A stretch of 64,000 bases of DNA from Pseudomonas denitrificans (nom. rej.) (GCF_008807415.1 NZ_CP043626.1:1240001-1304000); one strand, 5' to 3'; counted from the stretch's first letter, positions 35,769 to 45,260 are shown. The notes: generated from the letters alone by a model not told the origin. Program-made: numbers and translations.

Positions 35769-36440
35769 ATGAAGTCCTATGTCGCGTTGTTGTCCCTGCT
35801 GCTGTTGCCGTTTCTGCAAGGCTGCGCGGAAAAACAGGTCCAGCCGGAGGAATACTCCGGCTTCCTGTATGACTACTCCCGTCTCACCGAACAGGAAAAC
35901 GCCGCGGGCACCAAGGTCCTGGCCTGGATCGACCCCAAGCTGAACCTGATGAACTACCGCAGCATCGTCATCGAGCGCTCGCAGTTCTACCCGGCGCCCA
36001 AGGCCACCGATCAGCTCTCGCAAGCGACCATGACGCAGATCACCGACTACTACGACAAGGCGCTGCGCCGCGAGCTGGGCCAGGTGCTGCAGGTCGTCGA
36101 CAAGCCCGGCCCGGGCACCCTGGTGCTACGTCCGGCGATCACCGCGGTGAGCAGCCACACCCAGTCGCTCAAACCCTATGAAGTCATTCCGATCGCCCTG
36201 ATCGCCGCCGGGGTCAGCACCGCTACCGGCATCCGCGACCAGGACACCCAGATCGCCACCGAAGCGGCGATTCTCGACGGCCCCTCCAGCCGTGTGGTCG
36301 CCCAGGTAGTGCGCAAAGGCACCGGGCATGCGCTGGAGAACGACAGCCAGGCCATGGCCGCCAGCGACTTCAAGGGCGTGCTCGACGGCTGGGCCCGCGA
36401 CATGCGCCTGACCTACAGCAAATTGCGCGAACTCAAGTAG
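35769..36440 (+). CDS. DUF3313 lipoprotein
   Basis: A 223-residue envelope lipoprotein with lipobox LQGC at about residues 16-19, followed by the DUF3313 pattern YSGFLYDYSRLTEQENAAG, IDPKLNLMNYRSIVIE and TLVLRPAITAVSS. The C-terminal half has the conserved VLDGWARDMRLTYSKLREL. Members are found in many Proteobacteria, often near envelope or biofilm genes, with no defined activity. It is transcribed on its own after yiaV, with a hairpin before and after. Confidence 0.85.
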   Translation: MKSYVALLSLLLLPFLQGCAEKQVQPEEYSGFLYDYSRLTEQENAAGTKVLAWIDPKLNLMNYRSIVIERSQFYPAPKATDQLSQATMTQITDYYDKALRRELGQVLQVVDKPGPGTLVLRPAITAVSSHTQSLKPYEVIPIALIAAGVSTATGIRDQDTQIATEAAILDGPSSRVVAQVVRKGTGHALENDSQAMAASDFKGVLDGWARDMRLTYSKLRELK

Positions 36441-36507
36441 TTCTCGTCATTCAAGCAATCCCGCTCGTCCGCCAGGGCCTGCACCAGCACCGACAAACCT
36501 GCTCTCC

Positions 36508-36533
36508 ATGCGGCGCCCAGCGTGGCGCCGCAT
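36508..36533. terminator. Hairpin downstream of the DUF3313 gene
   Basis: ATGCGGCGCC and GGCGCCGCAT form a ten-base stem with a six-base loop, 68 bases after the stop. No U-tract is seen, so it is only a candidate. Confidence 0.5.
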
Positions 36534-36671
36534 CGGCCTGTCATGAAATGAAAAGCCCCTGTCGCACGATGTGAAGCTTCCCGCCCGGCCCCTGCCTATT
36601 GTCCGCTCAAAGGGCGCTTGCCTGCTCCAAACGGGGCGCCCAAGACAACAAGACAACTGGAGATTCCGGCC

Positions 36672-37652
36672 ATGGCCAAAGCCGTTCGTTTCTATGAAAC
36701 AGGGGGACCCGAAGTCCTGCGTTACGAGGACGTGGAGGTCGGCGAGCCCGGCCCGGGGCAAGTGCGCATTCGCCATGTGGCGGTGGGCCTGAACTACGCG
36801 GACACCTATTTCCGCAATGGCACCTACGCCGTTCCGCTGCCCAGCGGCATGGGCGTGGAAGCCGCCGGCGTGGTGGTGGCGGTGGGCGAGGGCGTGACCA
36901 ACGTCGTGCCCGGTGACCGAGTCACCTACACCGGCTTCATCAACACCCTCGGCGCCTACAGCACCGAGCGCCTGGTACCGGCGGCGCCGCTGATCCGTCT
37001 GCCGGAGAACATCGCCTTCGAGACCGCCGCCGCCATGACCATGCGCGGCCTGACCTCGGCCTACCTGCTGCGTCGCATACACGACTTCAAGCCGGGCCAG
37101 AGCATCCTGCTGCACGCCGCCGCCGGCGGTGTCGGTCTGATCGTCTCGCAGTGGGCCAAGCTGCTCGGCCTGCGGGTGATCGGCACCGTCTCCAGCGACG
37201 CCAAGGCCGAGATCGCCTTCGCCCACGGTTGCGAGCACGTCATCAACTACAGCCAGGAAGGCGTCGCCGAGCGCGTGCGCGAACTGACCGATGGCCGTGG
37301 TGTGGACGTGGTCTTCGACAGCGTCGGCAAGGACACCTTCATGACCTCTCTGGAGTCGCTCAAGCGTCGTGGCCTGATGGTCTGCGTCGGCACCGCCTCG
37401 GGCCCGATCCCGCCGTTCGATCCGGTGCTGCTGGCGATGAAGGGCTCGCTCTTCCTCACTCGTCCGGCCCTGGCCGACTACATCGCCGACCCGGCGGAAA
37501 AGGCGGCGCTGCTGGATGAGCTGTTCACCCACGTGGGCAACGGCGACATCCGCATCGAGATCAACCAGCACTATGCGCTGGAAGATGCCGTGCAGGCCCA
37601 CCGCGACCTCGAGTCGCGCAAGACCACCGGCTCGTCGATCTTCGTCATCTGA
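36672..37652 (+). CDS. Quinone oxidoreductase family NADPH-dependent MDR enzyme
   Basis: A 326-residue zinc-independent medium-chain reductase of the QOR family. It has the N-terminal barrel FYETGGPEVLRYEDV, GLNYADTYFRNGTY and the NADPH motif AAAGGVGLIVSQWAKLLG. No zinc-binding cysteines of alcohol dehydrogenases are present. It begins a run of genes (TauD-like, BKACE, MFS, DsbA-like, Rieske, exporter) and may reduce a pathway enone. The start at 36672 is the only one matching family N-termini. It ends 10 bases before the dioxygenase gene. Confidence 0.88.
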   Translation: MAKAVRFYETGGPEVLRYEDVEVGEPGPGQVRIRHVAVGLNYADTYFRNGTYAVPLPSGMGVEAAGVVVAVGEGVTNVVPGDRVTYTGFINTLGAYSTERLVPAAPLIRLPENIAFETAAAMTMRGLTSAYLLRRIHDFKPGQSILLHAAAGGVGLIVSQWAKLLGLRVIGTVSSDAKAEIAFAHGCEHVINYSQEGVAERVRELTDGRGVDVVFDSVGKDTFMTSLESLKRRGLMVCVGTASGPIPPFDPVLLAMKGSLFLTRPALADYIADPAEKAALLDELFTHVGNGDIRIEINQHYALEDAVQAHRDLESRKTTGSSIFVI

Positions 37653-37662
37653 GGGCGCCGCC

Positions 37663-38510
37663 ATGCACGTAGAACGTCTGACCTGCAGCATCGGCGCCGA
37701 AATCTCCGGGGTGAACCTGGGCGACGCCTCCCGCGATGAAGGCCTGTTCGCCGAGCTGCGCGAGCTGCTGCTCAAGCACAAGGTGCTGTTCCTGCGTGAC
37801 CAGGACATCACCCGTGCCGAGCACGTGGCTTTTGCCCGCCGCTTCGGTGAACTGGAAGACCACCCGGTGGCCGGCAGTGACCCGGAGCACCCGGGCCTGG
37901 TGCGCATCTACAAGACTCCGGACCTGCCCAACGACCGCTACGAGAACGCCTGGCACACAGACGCCACCTGGCGCGAGGTGCCGCCCCTGGGCTGCGTCCT
38001 GCGCTGCGTGGAGTGCCCGCCGGTGGGCGGCGACACCATGTGGGCGAACATGGCCCTGGCCTACGACATGCTCCCGGCCGAGATCAAGGAGCGCATCGCC
38101 AAGCTGCGCGCGCGCCACAGCATCGAAGCCAGCTTCGGCGCAGCGATGCCCATCGAGAAGCGCCTGGCGCTCAAGGCCATGTACCCGACGCCGAGCACCC
38201 GGTGGTGCGTACTCACCCGGAAACCGGCGAGAAGGTGCTGTTCGTCAATGCCTTCACCACCCACTTCAGCAACTACCACACGCCACAGAACGTGCGCTTC
38301 GGCCAGGACGCCAACCCCGGCGCTGCCGACCTGCTGCGCTACCTGGTGAGCCAGGTGTACATCCCCGAATTCCAGGTGCGCTGGCGCTGGAAGAAGAACG
38401 ATGTGGCGATCTGGGACAACCGCTGTACCCAGCACTACGCGGTGATGGACTACCCGCCCTGCGTGCGCCGCATGGAACGCGCCGGAATCATCGGCGACAA
38501 GCCGTTCTGA
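37663..38510 (+). CDS. TauD/TfdA-type Fe(II)/2-oxoglutarate dioxygenase, one-base frameshift
   Basis: A 282-residue dioxygenase once one base is restored. The HxD iron ligands are His98 and Asp100 in AWHTDATW. The distal histidine is in DNRCTQHYAVMDY and the 2-oxoglutarate arginine is in RRMERAG. The frame breaks near 38187: the upstream frame reads YPTPSTRW, while the other frame continues AEHPVVRTHPETGEKVLFVN. One extra G in CCCGAC gives YPDAEHPVVR, the family norm. Such enzymes oxidise taurine, sulfonates, alkylsulfates or carboxylates. With a YeiH-type anion exporter in the cluster, a sulfonate is a reasonable guess only. Confidence 0.82.
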
Positions 38511-38554
38511 TCCCTGAAGAAAGACTTCTGACAAGAACAATTACGGAGACCGAC

Positions 38555-39607
38555 ATGCAATTCTTCGACGATTCGCTGCACCCCGAGAACCAGGACAAGG
38601 TGGTCATCACCACCGCTCCCTACGGCCCCGAATGGATGCCCGAGGACTTCCCCGAAGACATCCCGGTGACCATGGACGAGCAGGTCCAGAAGGCCGTTGA
38701 CTGCTACGAGGCCGGCGCCACCGTGCTGCACCTGCATGTGCGCGAGCTGGATGGCAAGGGCTCCAAGCGCCTGTCCAAGTTCAACGAGCTGATCGCCGGC
38801 GTGCGCGAAGCCGTGCCGGACATGATCATCCAGGTCGGTGGCTCGATTTCCTTCGCCCCGGAAAGCGACGGCGAAGCGGCCAAGTGGCTGTCCGACGACA
38901 CCCGTCACATGCTCGCCGAGCTGACCCCCAAGCCCGACCAGGTGACGGTGGCGATCAACACCACCCAGATGAACATCATGGAGCTGCTCTATCCGGAGTA
39001 CCTGAAAGGTACCTCCCTGGAGAACCCGCTCTACCAGGCGGCCTACAGCGAGATGACCGTGCCGGCCGGTCCGGCCTGGGTCGAGGAGCACCTGAAGCGC
39101 CTGCAGGCCGCCGGCATCCAGCCGCACTTCCAGCTGACCGGCATGCATGCCCTGGAAACCCTCGAGCGCCTGGTGCGCAAGGGCGTCTACAAGGGCCCGC
39201 TGAACCTGACCTGGATTGGCATCGGCGGCGGCTTCGACGGCCCCAACCCGTTCAACTTCATGAACTTCGTGCACCGCGCACCGGACGGCGCCACCGTCAC
39301 CGCCGAGTCGCTGCTCAAGAACGTCCTGCCGTTCAACATGATGGCGATGGCCATGGGGCTGCACCCGCGTTGCGGCATCGAGGACACCATCATCGGCCAG
39401 CACGGCCAGCGCATGACCTCGGTGGAACAGATCCAGCAGTGCGTCCGCGTCGCCCATGAACTGGGCCGCGAGGTCGCCAGCGGCAAGGAAGCACGCGCCA
39501 TCTACAAGATCGGCGTGCAGTACGACAGCGTGGAAGAAACCCTGCGCATGAACGGCATGGCGCCCAACCGCCAGCCGGGCCAGAAGTCCGTTCCGCTTCG
39601 CGCGTGA
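38555..39607 (+). CDS. BKACE (beta-keto acid cleavage enzyme) family protein
   Basis: A 350-residue DUF849/BKACE enzyme. These cleave a beta-keto acid with acetyl-CoA to acetoacetate and a CoA ester, using zinc. The motif VLHLHVRE gives the metal histidines 59 and 61, and GGSISFAPE and LTWIGIGGGFDGPNP are family blocks. A GGAGA site supports the start at 38555. Known members act on 3-keto-5-aminohexanoate, dehydrocarnitine or other beta-keto acids, and the substrate cannot be chosen here. A strong terminator follows. Confidence 0.88.
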   Translation: MQFFDDSLHPENQDKVVITTAPYGPEWMPEDFPEDIPVTMDEQVQKAVDCYEAGATVLHLHVRELDGKGSKRLSKFNELIAGVREAVPDMIIQVGGSISFAPESDGEAAKWLSDDTRHMLAELTPKPDQVTVAINTTQMNIMELLYPEYLKGTSLENPLYQAAYSEMTVPAGPAWVEEHLKRLQAAGIQPHFQLTGMHALETLERLVRKGVYKGPLNLTWIGIGGGFDGPNPFNFMNFVHRAPDGATVTAESLLKNVLPFNMMAMAMGLHPRCGIEDTIIGQHGQRMTSVEQIQQCVRVAHELGREVASGKEARAIYKIGVQYDSVEETLRMNGMAPNRQPGQKSVPLRA

Positions 39608-39613
39608 CAGGCT

Positions 39614-39650
39614 CCGTGGCGCGGTCTGCCAGTACCGCGCCACGGCTTTT
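39614..39650 (+). terminator. Rho-independent terminator after the BKACE gene
   Basis: CCGTGGCGCGGT and ACCGCGCCACGG form a 12-base perfect stem with an eight-base loop, followed by CTTTTA. It separates the enzyme genes from the transporter genes of the cluster, so the MFS gene at 39698 probably has its own promoter or depends on read-through. Confidence 0.85.
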
Positions 39651-39697
39651 ATCCCAGAACAACAAGAATCCATTGACCCACCTGGAGAGCTAGCACC

Positions 39698-40987
39698 ATG
39701 GCCATCCACTCCGTCGCCCTGGGCGACATCACTGCCACCGTGCCCAGCGTGCCGCGCCGCTATGCCTGGGTGGTGTTCGCTCTGACCTTCGGCCTGCTGA
39801 TCTCCGATTACATGTCGCGTCAGGTGCTCAATGCCGTCTTCCCGCTGCTCAAGGTCGAATGGGCCCTGAGCGATGCGCAGCTGGGCCTGCTCAGCGGCAT
39901 CGTCGCGGTGATGGTCGGCCTGCTGACTTTCCCGCTCTCGCTGCTCGCCGACCGCTGGGGGCGCGTACGCAGCCTGGCGCTGATGGCCATGCTGTGGAGC
40001 CTCGCAACGCTTGGCTGCGCCGTGGCTGAGACCTTCCCGCAGATGTTCGCCGCGCGCTTCTTCGTCGGCGTCGGCGAGGCCGCCTACGGCAGCGTCGGTA
40101 TCGCCGTGGTCATCTCGGTATTCCCGGCGCACCTGCGCGCCACCCTGACCGGCGCCTTCATGGCCGGCGGCATGTTCGGCTCGGTGCTCGGCATGGGCCT
40201 GGGCGGCGTGCTCGCCGCGCACCTGGGCTGGCGCTGGGCGTTCGCCGGCATGGCGCTGTTCGGCCTGCTGCTGGCGCTGCTCTACCCGCTGGTGGTGAGC
40301 GAGAAGCGCATTGCCCCGGTGGCCGCTGCCGAAGCGCCGCGCCAGGCCGGCGGGCGCTCGCTGCGCAGCCTGTTCGGCAGCCGCTCGGTGATCGCCGCCT
40401 ACCTGGGCAGCGGCCTGCAGCTGTTCGTCGCCGCCGCCGTGATGGTGTGGATTCCCAGCTACCTGAACCGCTACTACCACCTGGACACCGGCAAGGCCGG
40501 GATGATCTCCGCGGTGATCGTACTGGTCGGCGGCAGCGGCATGGTGCTCTGCGGCATCCTCTGCGACCGCCTGGGCCGCAGCAACCCGCCGCGCAAGATC
40601 ATCCTCGCCATCGGCTTCTGCCTGGCCAGCTGCCTGCTGCTGTTGGTGGCCTTCCACCTGCCGCCGGGCACTGCGCAACTGAGCCTGATCGCCCTCGGCA
40701 TGCTGGTCGCGGCCGGTACCTCCGGGCCGTCCGGCGCCATGGTCGCCAACCTCACCGCGCCGGCCGTGCATGGCACCGCCTTCGCCACCCTGACCCTGGC
40801 CAACAACCTGCTGGGCCTGGCGCCCGGCCCGCTGCTCACCGGTGTGCTGGCCGACCGCATCGGCCTGGACCGTGCCTTCCAGCTCATCCCCTTGCTGAGC
40901 ATTCTCGCCGCGCTGGTCTTCCTCTACGCCCGGCGCCACTACCACAGCGATATCCGCCGCCTGCGCGGCGAAGAGGAGGGCGCCTGA
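39698..40987 (+). CDS. MFS transporter
   Basis: A 429-residue major facilitator with twelve predicted helices. The loop 2-3 motif is LADRWGRVRSLALMA and a later copy is CDRLGRSNPPRK. The N-terminal region SDYMSRQVLNAVFPLLKVEWALSDAQ fits anion:cation symporter-type or sugar-acid MFS proteins. It overlaps the DsbA-like gene start by one base, so it belongs to the same operon. It probably takes up the organic acid or sulfonate processed by the enzymes upstream. Direction and substrate are inferred. Confidence 0.88.
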   Translation: MAIHSVALGDITATVPSVPRRYAWVVFALTFGLLISDYMSRQVLNAVFPLLKVEWALSDAQLGLLSGIVAVMVGLLTFPLSLLADRWGRVRSLALMAMLWSLATLGCAVAETFPQMFAARFFVGVGEAAYGSVGIAVVISVFPAHLRATLTGAFMAGGMFGSVLGMGLGGVLAAHLGWRWAFAGMALFGLLLALLYPLVVSEKRIAPVAAAEAPRQAGGRSLRSLFGSRSVIAAYLGSGLQLFVAAAVMVWIPSYLNRYYHLDTGKAGMISAVIVLVGGSGMVLCGILCDRLGRSNPPRKIILAIGFCLASCLLLLVAFHLPPGTAQLSLIALGMLVAAGTSGPSGAMVANLTAPAVHGTAFATLTLANNLLGLAPGPLLTGVLADRIGLDRAFQLIPLLSILAALVFLYARRHYHSDIRRLRGEEEGA

Positions 40988-41652
40988 TGCCGACTCTCAA
41001 TCTGGACATGACCTTTGACTTCATCTGCCCCTGGTGCCTGATCGGCAAGCGCAACCTTGACGTCGCGCTGCGCCTGCTGGCCCGCCAGCGTCCGGAACTG
41101 GACGTGCGGGTGAACTGGCTCGGCCTGCAGCTGCTGCCGCAGATTTCCATGGAAGGCGAACCCTTCGCCGAGTTCTACCAGCGCCGCCTGGGCGGCAAGC
41201 GCGCCGTGCGTGCGCGGATGGGTGAAGTGCGTCGCGCGGCCGAGGGCGCCAGGGTCGACCTGGACCTCGAACGCATCCTCACCATGCCCAATACCACCTA
41301 TGCCCACCGGGTATTCCAGCGCGCCGTGCATGTGGGCAGCGAGAACCAGAAGGAGCAGTTGCTGGAGATGATCTTCCGCGCGCACTTCCAGCTGGGCCAG
41401 GATATCGGCAACCGCGAAACCCTCTGCCGCCTGCTGCGTGCCTGTGATTTCAACGTGGCCGACTTCGACGACGCCCTGGCCGACGGCGCGCGCCAGTTCA
41501 TCGGCCGCCGCGTGGCCCTGGCCGATTCCAGCGTGCCGATGTTCCTCCTCGAAGGCCGCGCCTTCGCCCTCGGCGGGCAAAGCCCCGAGCAGTTGCTGGC
41601 GGCCCTCCATCGAGCGATTGATCGACAGCACCCCGAGGCGATCCCGGCATGA
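40987..41652 (+). CDS. DsbA/FrnE-family thiol oxidoreductase
   Basis: A 221-residue thioredoxin-fold protein without a signal peptide. The active-site motif CPWC is at residues 14-17, followed by LIGKRNLDVAL. The helical insertion and final SVPMFLLEGRAFALGGQSPEQLL are typical of cytoplasmic FrnE/2-hydroxychromene-2-carboxylate isomerase-like proteins. It may act as a glutathione- or thiol-dependent isomerase in the pathway. It overlaps both neighbours (MFS stop and Rieske start), indicating a tight operon. Confidence 0.87.
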   Translation: MPTLNLDMTFDFICPWCLIGKRNLDVALRLLARQRPELDVRVNWLGLQLLPQISMEGEPFAEFYQRRLGGKRAVRARMGEVRRAAEGARVDLDLERILTMPNTTYAHRVFQRAVHVGSENQKEQLLEMIFRAHFQLGQDIGNRETLCRLLRACDFNVADFDDALADGARQFIGRRVALADSSVPMFLLEGRAFALGGQSPEQLLAALHRAIDRQHPEAIPA

Positions 41653-41975
41653 GCTGCTCGATCCGTATTCCCGCCGACCGCCTGCCGGCGCGCGGCGGCC
41701 GCAGCCTGCTGCATCACGAGAAGGGCATCATCCTGCTGTTCGATATCGACGGCGAACTGCATGCCATCGACGACCGTTGCCCCCATGCCGGCGCCTCGCT
41801 GTTCAGCGGCCGCCTGGATGGCCGCTGGCTGCAGTGCCCGGCCCACGGCCTGCGCTTCGACCTGGCTACAGGCTGCCCGGCGGGCATCAAGGGCTTCGGC
41901 CTGCAGCGCTATGAGATCGAATGGCGCGCCAACGAGTGCTACGTGGTGCTGGCCCGGCAGGAGGTGCCGGCATGA
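41649..41975 (+). CDS. Rieske [2Fe-2S] ferredoxin-like protein
   Basis: A 108-residue Rieske protein with cluster ligands Cys44-Pro-His46 and Cys63-Pro-Ala-His66. It is cytoplasmic, with no signal. Such small Rieske ferredoxins pass electrons to oxygenases or act alone in nitrite-reductase-small-subunit-like roles. No terminal Rieske oxygenase is encoded in this cluster, so the partner is unknown. It overlaps the next gene by four bases (41972-41975). Confidence 0.9.
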   Translation: MSCSIRIPADRLPARGGRSLLHHEKGIILLFDIDGELHAIDDRCPHAGASLFSGRLDGRWLQCPAHGLRFDLATGCPAGIKGFGLQRYEIEWRANECYVVLARQEVPA

Positions 41976-42981
41976 CCACGCTGACCCTTTCCGCCCTCGG
42001 CACCCGTAGCCGCACCCTGCTGCCGGGTCTGCTGGTCAGCGCCATGGTGGCGGCCGCCGCGACCTTCCTCTCCGAGCACTACGGCGCGCCGGTGATGCTC
42101 TTCGCGCTGCTGCTCGGCCTGGCGATGAACTTCCTTTCGGCCGACAGCGTGTGCAAGGCCGGCATCGAGTTCACTGCCCGCGAAATCCTCCGCCTGGGCG
42201 TGGCGCTGCTGGGCATCCGCATCACCTTCGGGCAGATCGCCGAGCTGGGCTGGCAGCCGGTGATCATGGTGGTGGTGCTGGTGACGGTGACCATCCTGGT
42301 CTCCATCGCCGCGGCCCGCGCCATGGGCTTCAACTTCCTCTTCGGCCTGCTCACCGGCGGCGCCACGGCCATCTGCGGCGCCTCTGCGGCGCTGGCCCTG
42401 GCGGCGGCATTGCCGGCGCACACGCAGAAGGAAAAGGCCACGCTGTTCACCGTGCTCGGCGTATCGGCGCTGTCGACCCTGGCGATGATCCTCTACCCGA
42501 TGATCGTCAAGTCGCTGGGCCTGCCGCCGTTGCAGGCGGGCATCTTCCTCGGCGGCACCATCCACGACGTGGCCCAGGTGGTCGGCGCCGGCTACAGCAT
42601 CTCCAAGGAAGTCGGCGACAGCGCCACGGTGGTCAAGCTGATGCGCGTAGCGATGCTGCTGCCGGTGATCCTCTGCGCGGCGATGATCACCCGTGCCCGC
42701 GGTGTGGAACCGGGCGAGCAGCGTCCGCCGCTGCTGCCGTGGTTCGCCGTGGGCTTCGTGCTGCTGGCGGCGGTGAACAGCACCGGCTACCTGCCGACAG
42801 TGGTGGTGGAGGCGGGTGGGAAGCTGTCGCAGTGGTGCCTGGTGATCGCCATCGCGGCGCTGGGCATGAAGACCCAGTTGCGGGCACTAGCGACGGTGGG
42901 GATCAAGCCGATCCTGCTGATGCTGGGGAGACCGCGTTCCTTGCAGTGCTGGTGCTGGGGATGTTGAAGTTCGCGGGTTGA
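41972..42981 (+). CDS. YeiH-family putative sulfate/sulfite exporter, one-base frameshift near the end
   Basis: A 336-residue membrane protein with about ten helices, including GGATAICGASAALALAAALP and LGGTIHDVAQVVGAGYSIS, the hallmark blocks of the YeiH/COG2855 family. The frame read from the start ends at 42967 in RPRSLQCWCWGC. Adding one G to the GGGG run at 42925-42928 gives GETAFLAVLVLGMLKFAG and a stop at 42981, matching family ends. The family is linked to sulfite or sulfate export, which would fit sulfonate breakdown by the TauD-like enzyme. It overlaps the Rieske gene. Confidence 0.85.
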
Positions 42982-42993
42982 GCCGACCGGGTC

Positions 42994-43069
42994 GTAGGAC
43001 GCATAACGCGTCAGCGCTATCCGCCGACGTGGTATCGGCGGATAACCCGTTCCGGGTTATGCACCCTAC
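42994..43069. repeat. Family B double hairpin after the yeiH-like gene
   Basis: GTAGGACGCATAACGCG...CGCTATCCGCC followed by GGCGGATAACCCG...GGGTTATGCACCCTAC. The whole element has the GTAGG...CCTAC ends shared with copies at 52324-52399 and 59990-60065. It lies 12 bases after the restored stop. Confidence 0.85.
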
Positions 43070-43310
43070 GTACAGGCATCGGCTCTGGCTCTGGATATTG
43101 ATGTCTTACAGAGAAACATCCGCCCGCTCCGGAGTCCCCCTTCGCAGCGGGCCCCTGAAACTGCGCTTCATCGAGGCCTCCTGAACGGGGCGTTCGGCGC
43201 GTGCGGCGGTTTCAGTGGACGTCTTCAGCGCCAAGAGCAGGAGCGTGGCTGACCTGTAGGAGTGGGCCACGCCCGCGATCCGCCGGCAGGGCCGGCGCAT
43301 CCGGAAATGA
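43070..43310. other. Non-coding gap with a family C REP element
   Basis: From 43255 to 43303 lies CCTGTAGGAGTGGGCCACGC plus the GCCGGCAGGGCCGGC hairpin, the same composite form as at 10271-10318. The preceding 180 bases hold no gene I can support. A small open frame there overlaps the repeat and has no ribosome site. Confidence 0.7.
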
Positions 43311-44324
43311 TCACTCCGTCTCCCGCCCCAGATGCTCCTTGCGCCACGCCGCCGGCGACACGCCGAACTGCACCGCGAACCAGCGGGTGAAGGAACTGGG
43401 CATCGAGTACCCCAGCAGGTCGGCGATGCGCCCCAGCGAATAGCGCGGGTTTTCCATGTAGCGCAGTACCAGCTCGCGCCTGACCTCGTTGATCAGGTCG
43501 GAGAAGGTCACGCCGTTGTCTTCCAGTCGGCGTTGCAGCGTGCGCACGTTCAGCCCCAGCGACTGGGCGATCTGTTCGATGGTCGCGCGGCCCATGGGCA
43601 GCAGCAGGTAGATGGACTTGCGCACCTCGTTCAGGGTGCTGCCGTCGGTGGCGCCGGGCAGGGAGTCGACGAAGCTGCGTGCATGCCGCGCCATGGCCGG
43701 ATCGGCCATGGGGTTGGCGGCGTCGAGGTCGGCGGCGGGGATGACGATGCCGTTGAACTCGCTGCCGAACTCGATCTTGCAACCGAACACCCGGCGATGC
43801 ACCTGCATGTCCGCCGGGGCGTCGTGGCTGAAGTTCACGCTCACCGGTCGCCAGTGCGGGCCGAGGAGGGCGGCGCAGAGGCGGTAGAGGGTGCCAAGGG
43901 CCAGCTCCAGGCCCTGGCGCATGGGCATCGGCGGCACGGTGAGGAGCTCTTCGCGCAGGATCGCCAGCTTGCCTTCCTGGTCGATGTACAGGGCCAGGGA
44001 TTCGTTGAGCAGGTGGCGGTAGCGAATGATGGTGTCGATGGCCTCGCGCAGTGTCGCCTGGTGTGACAGCAGCAGGCTGATCACGCCGAAGTCGGCGAGC
44101 TGGCGCGATTCGGCCATGCGCAGGCCGAAGGTCTCGCAGCCGCTGATGCGCGCCGATTCCTCCAGCAGGGTCACCGCCGTGGCAACGGGGATGCGCTGCT
44201 CCGGGTGCTCGAGCATGGACTGGGACAGGCCCACCGCGCTCAGCTGCTGATGCGGGTTGAGGCCCAGGTGGCGGGCCACTTCCAGGTAGTTGGTGAGGGC
44301 CGCAATGCGAACCATTGGGGTCAT
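43311..44324 (-). CDS. AraC family transcriptional regulator (OruR-like, arabinose-binding-like N-domain)
   Basis: A 337-residue regulator with a large N-terminal sensing domain (LTNYLEVARHLGLNPHQQLSAVGLSQ) of the OruR/ArgR-like AraC class and a C-terminal double helix-turn-helix. HTH1 is IEQIAQSLGLNVRTLQRRLEDNG, HTH2 is LGRIADLLGYSMPSSFTRWFAVQFG. It is divergent from the small hydrolase gene and convergent with the catabolic cluster. It could control either side. Effector unknown. Confidence 0.88.
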   Translation of the reverse strand: MTPMVRIAALTNYLEVARHLGLNPHQQLSAVGLSQSMLEHPEQRIPVATAVTLLEESARISGCETFGLRMAESRQLADFGVISLLLSHQATLREAIDTIIRYRHLLNESLALYIDQEGKLAILREELLTVPPMPMRQGLELALGTLYRLCAALLGPHWRPVSVNFSHDAPADMQVHRRVFGCKIEFGSEFNGIVIPAADLDAANPMADPAMARHARSFVDSLPGATDGSTLNEVRKSIYLLLPMGRATIEQIAQSLGLNVRTLQRRLEDNGVTFSDLINEVRRELVLRYMENPRYSLGRIADLLGYSMPSSFTRWFAVQFGVSPAAWRKEHLGRETE

Positions 44325-44657
44325 GCCGATCGCCTTCTTGTTCTTGTGGTTGCTCCGTGCCGTCAGGGTCCGGGGACGCCTTGTGGCCAGAGTGCACGCT
44401 GGCTGGGTCGATGACGTCAGATTCTAGCGACAGCTGTTACCAATCGTGTACGAAAGTTCTCACTTCGGCCAGTGCCTGCGGCGCTCTGGAATGCACCGTA
44501 CGTCCCGGTAGGCCCGCCACGCGTGGAGTCGGCGGGACAGCAGGCTGGCCGGGGCCTGTCATCAAATGCGAAGTGCCTGACGCTCAATGCAAAGCACCTT
44601 CACCGGTGCACCTCTACTGTCTGTCCAACAAGTTCGAAATCACCCAAAGGTGAACCG
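44325..44657. other. Divergent promoter region between the AraC regulator and the small hydrolase
   Basis: 333 bases with no credible gene, repeat or terminator. Both flanking genes must be promoted from here. I see no clear operator half-sites, and the open frame crossing it lacks a ribosome site. Confidence 0.6.
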
Positions 44658-45224
44658 GTGAGCAACAACAAGACTTCCACCACCGTCCTCATGGTCCCCG
44701 GCTTGCGCGACCACGTCGCCGAGCACTGGCAGACCCTGCTTGAGCAGCGCCTGCCCAATATGCGCAGCGTACCGCCGCTGACCGAGAACAAGCTGGATCT
44801 GAATGCCCGCATCGAAGCCATCCAGCGCGAGCTGGAAAGCATCGACGGCGAGGTGATCCTGGTTGCCCACAGTGCCGGTGTACTGATGGTCGCTCACTGG
44901 GCGGCACGCTACAGCCGGCCTATCAAGGGCGCGCTGCTGGCTACTCCGCCGGATCTCGACGGTGACTGGCCGGCGCACTACCCCAAGCCTGCGGTCCTGG
45001 CCGAGATGGGCTGGTCGCCGCTACCGCTGGAGCCGCTGCCGTTCCCCACACTGGTGGCCTGCAGCGACAACGACCCGCTGGCGAGCCCCGAGGCAGTCCA
45101 GCGCATGGCCCGCCACTGGCGCGCCAGCGTGGTGGAGCTGGGCCGGGTCGGCCACCTCAACCCCGCTTCGGGATTCGGCGACTGGCCAGAGGCCGAGGCG
45201 CTGATCCAGATGCTGGATAGCTGA
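44658..45224 (+). CDS. RBBP9/YdeN-type alpha/beta hydrolase
   Basis: A 188-residue small serine hydrolase. The nucleophile elbow is AHSAG (Ser near residue 73), the acidic residue is in CSDNDPLAS and the histidine is in GRVGHLNP. Active-site order and the lack of a signal peptide fit the YdeN/RBBP9 family of small esterases. I chose the GTG at 44658, preceded by AAAGGTG, because the upstream frame is unlike any hydrolase N-terminus. It lies just before the DUF1302 cluster and may act on the same ester or lipid compounds. Confidence 0.85.
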   Translation: MSNNKTSTTVLMVPGLRDHVAEHWQTLLEQRLPNMRSVPPLTENKLDLNARIEAIQRELESIDGEVILVAHSAGVLMVAHWAARYSRPIKGALLATPPDLDGDWPAHYPKPAVLAEMGWSPLPLEPLPFPTLVACSDNDPLASPEAVQRMARHWRASVVELGRVGHLNPASGFGDWPEAEALIQMLDS

Positions 45225-45260
45225 TTCACCCAGGCAACTTACTCAACCAAGCAACCCCCG

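Noticed and set aside
38450..40945. An 831-codon - strand frame across the BKACE and MFS genes
   Set aside because: It runs against two conserved genes and a terminator. The sequence is His/Gln/Ala/Gly-rich without domains.
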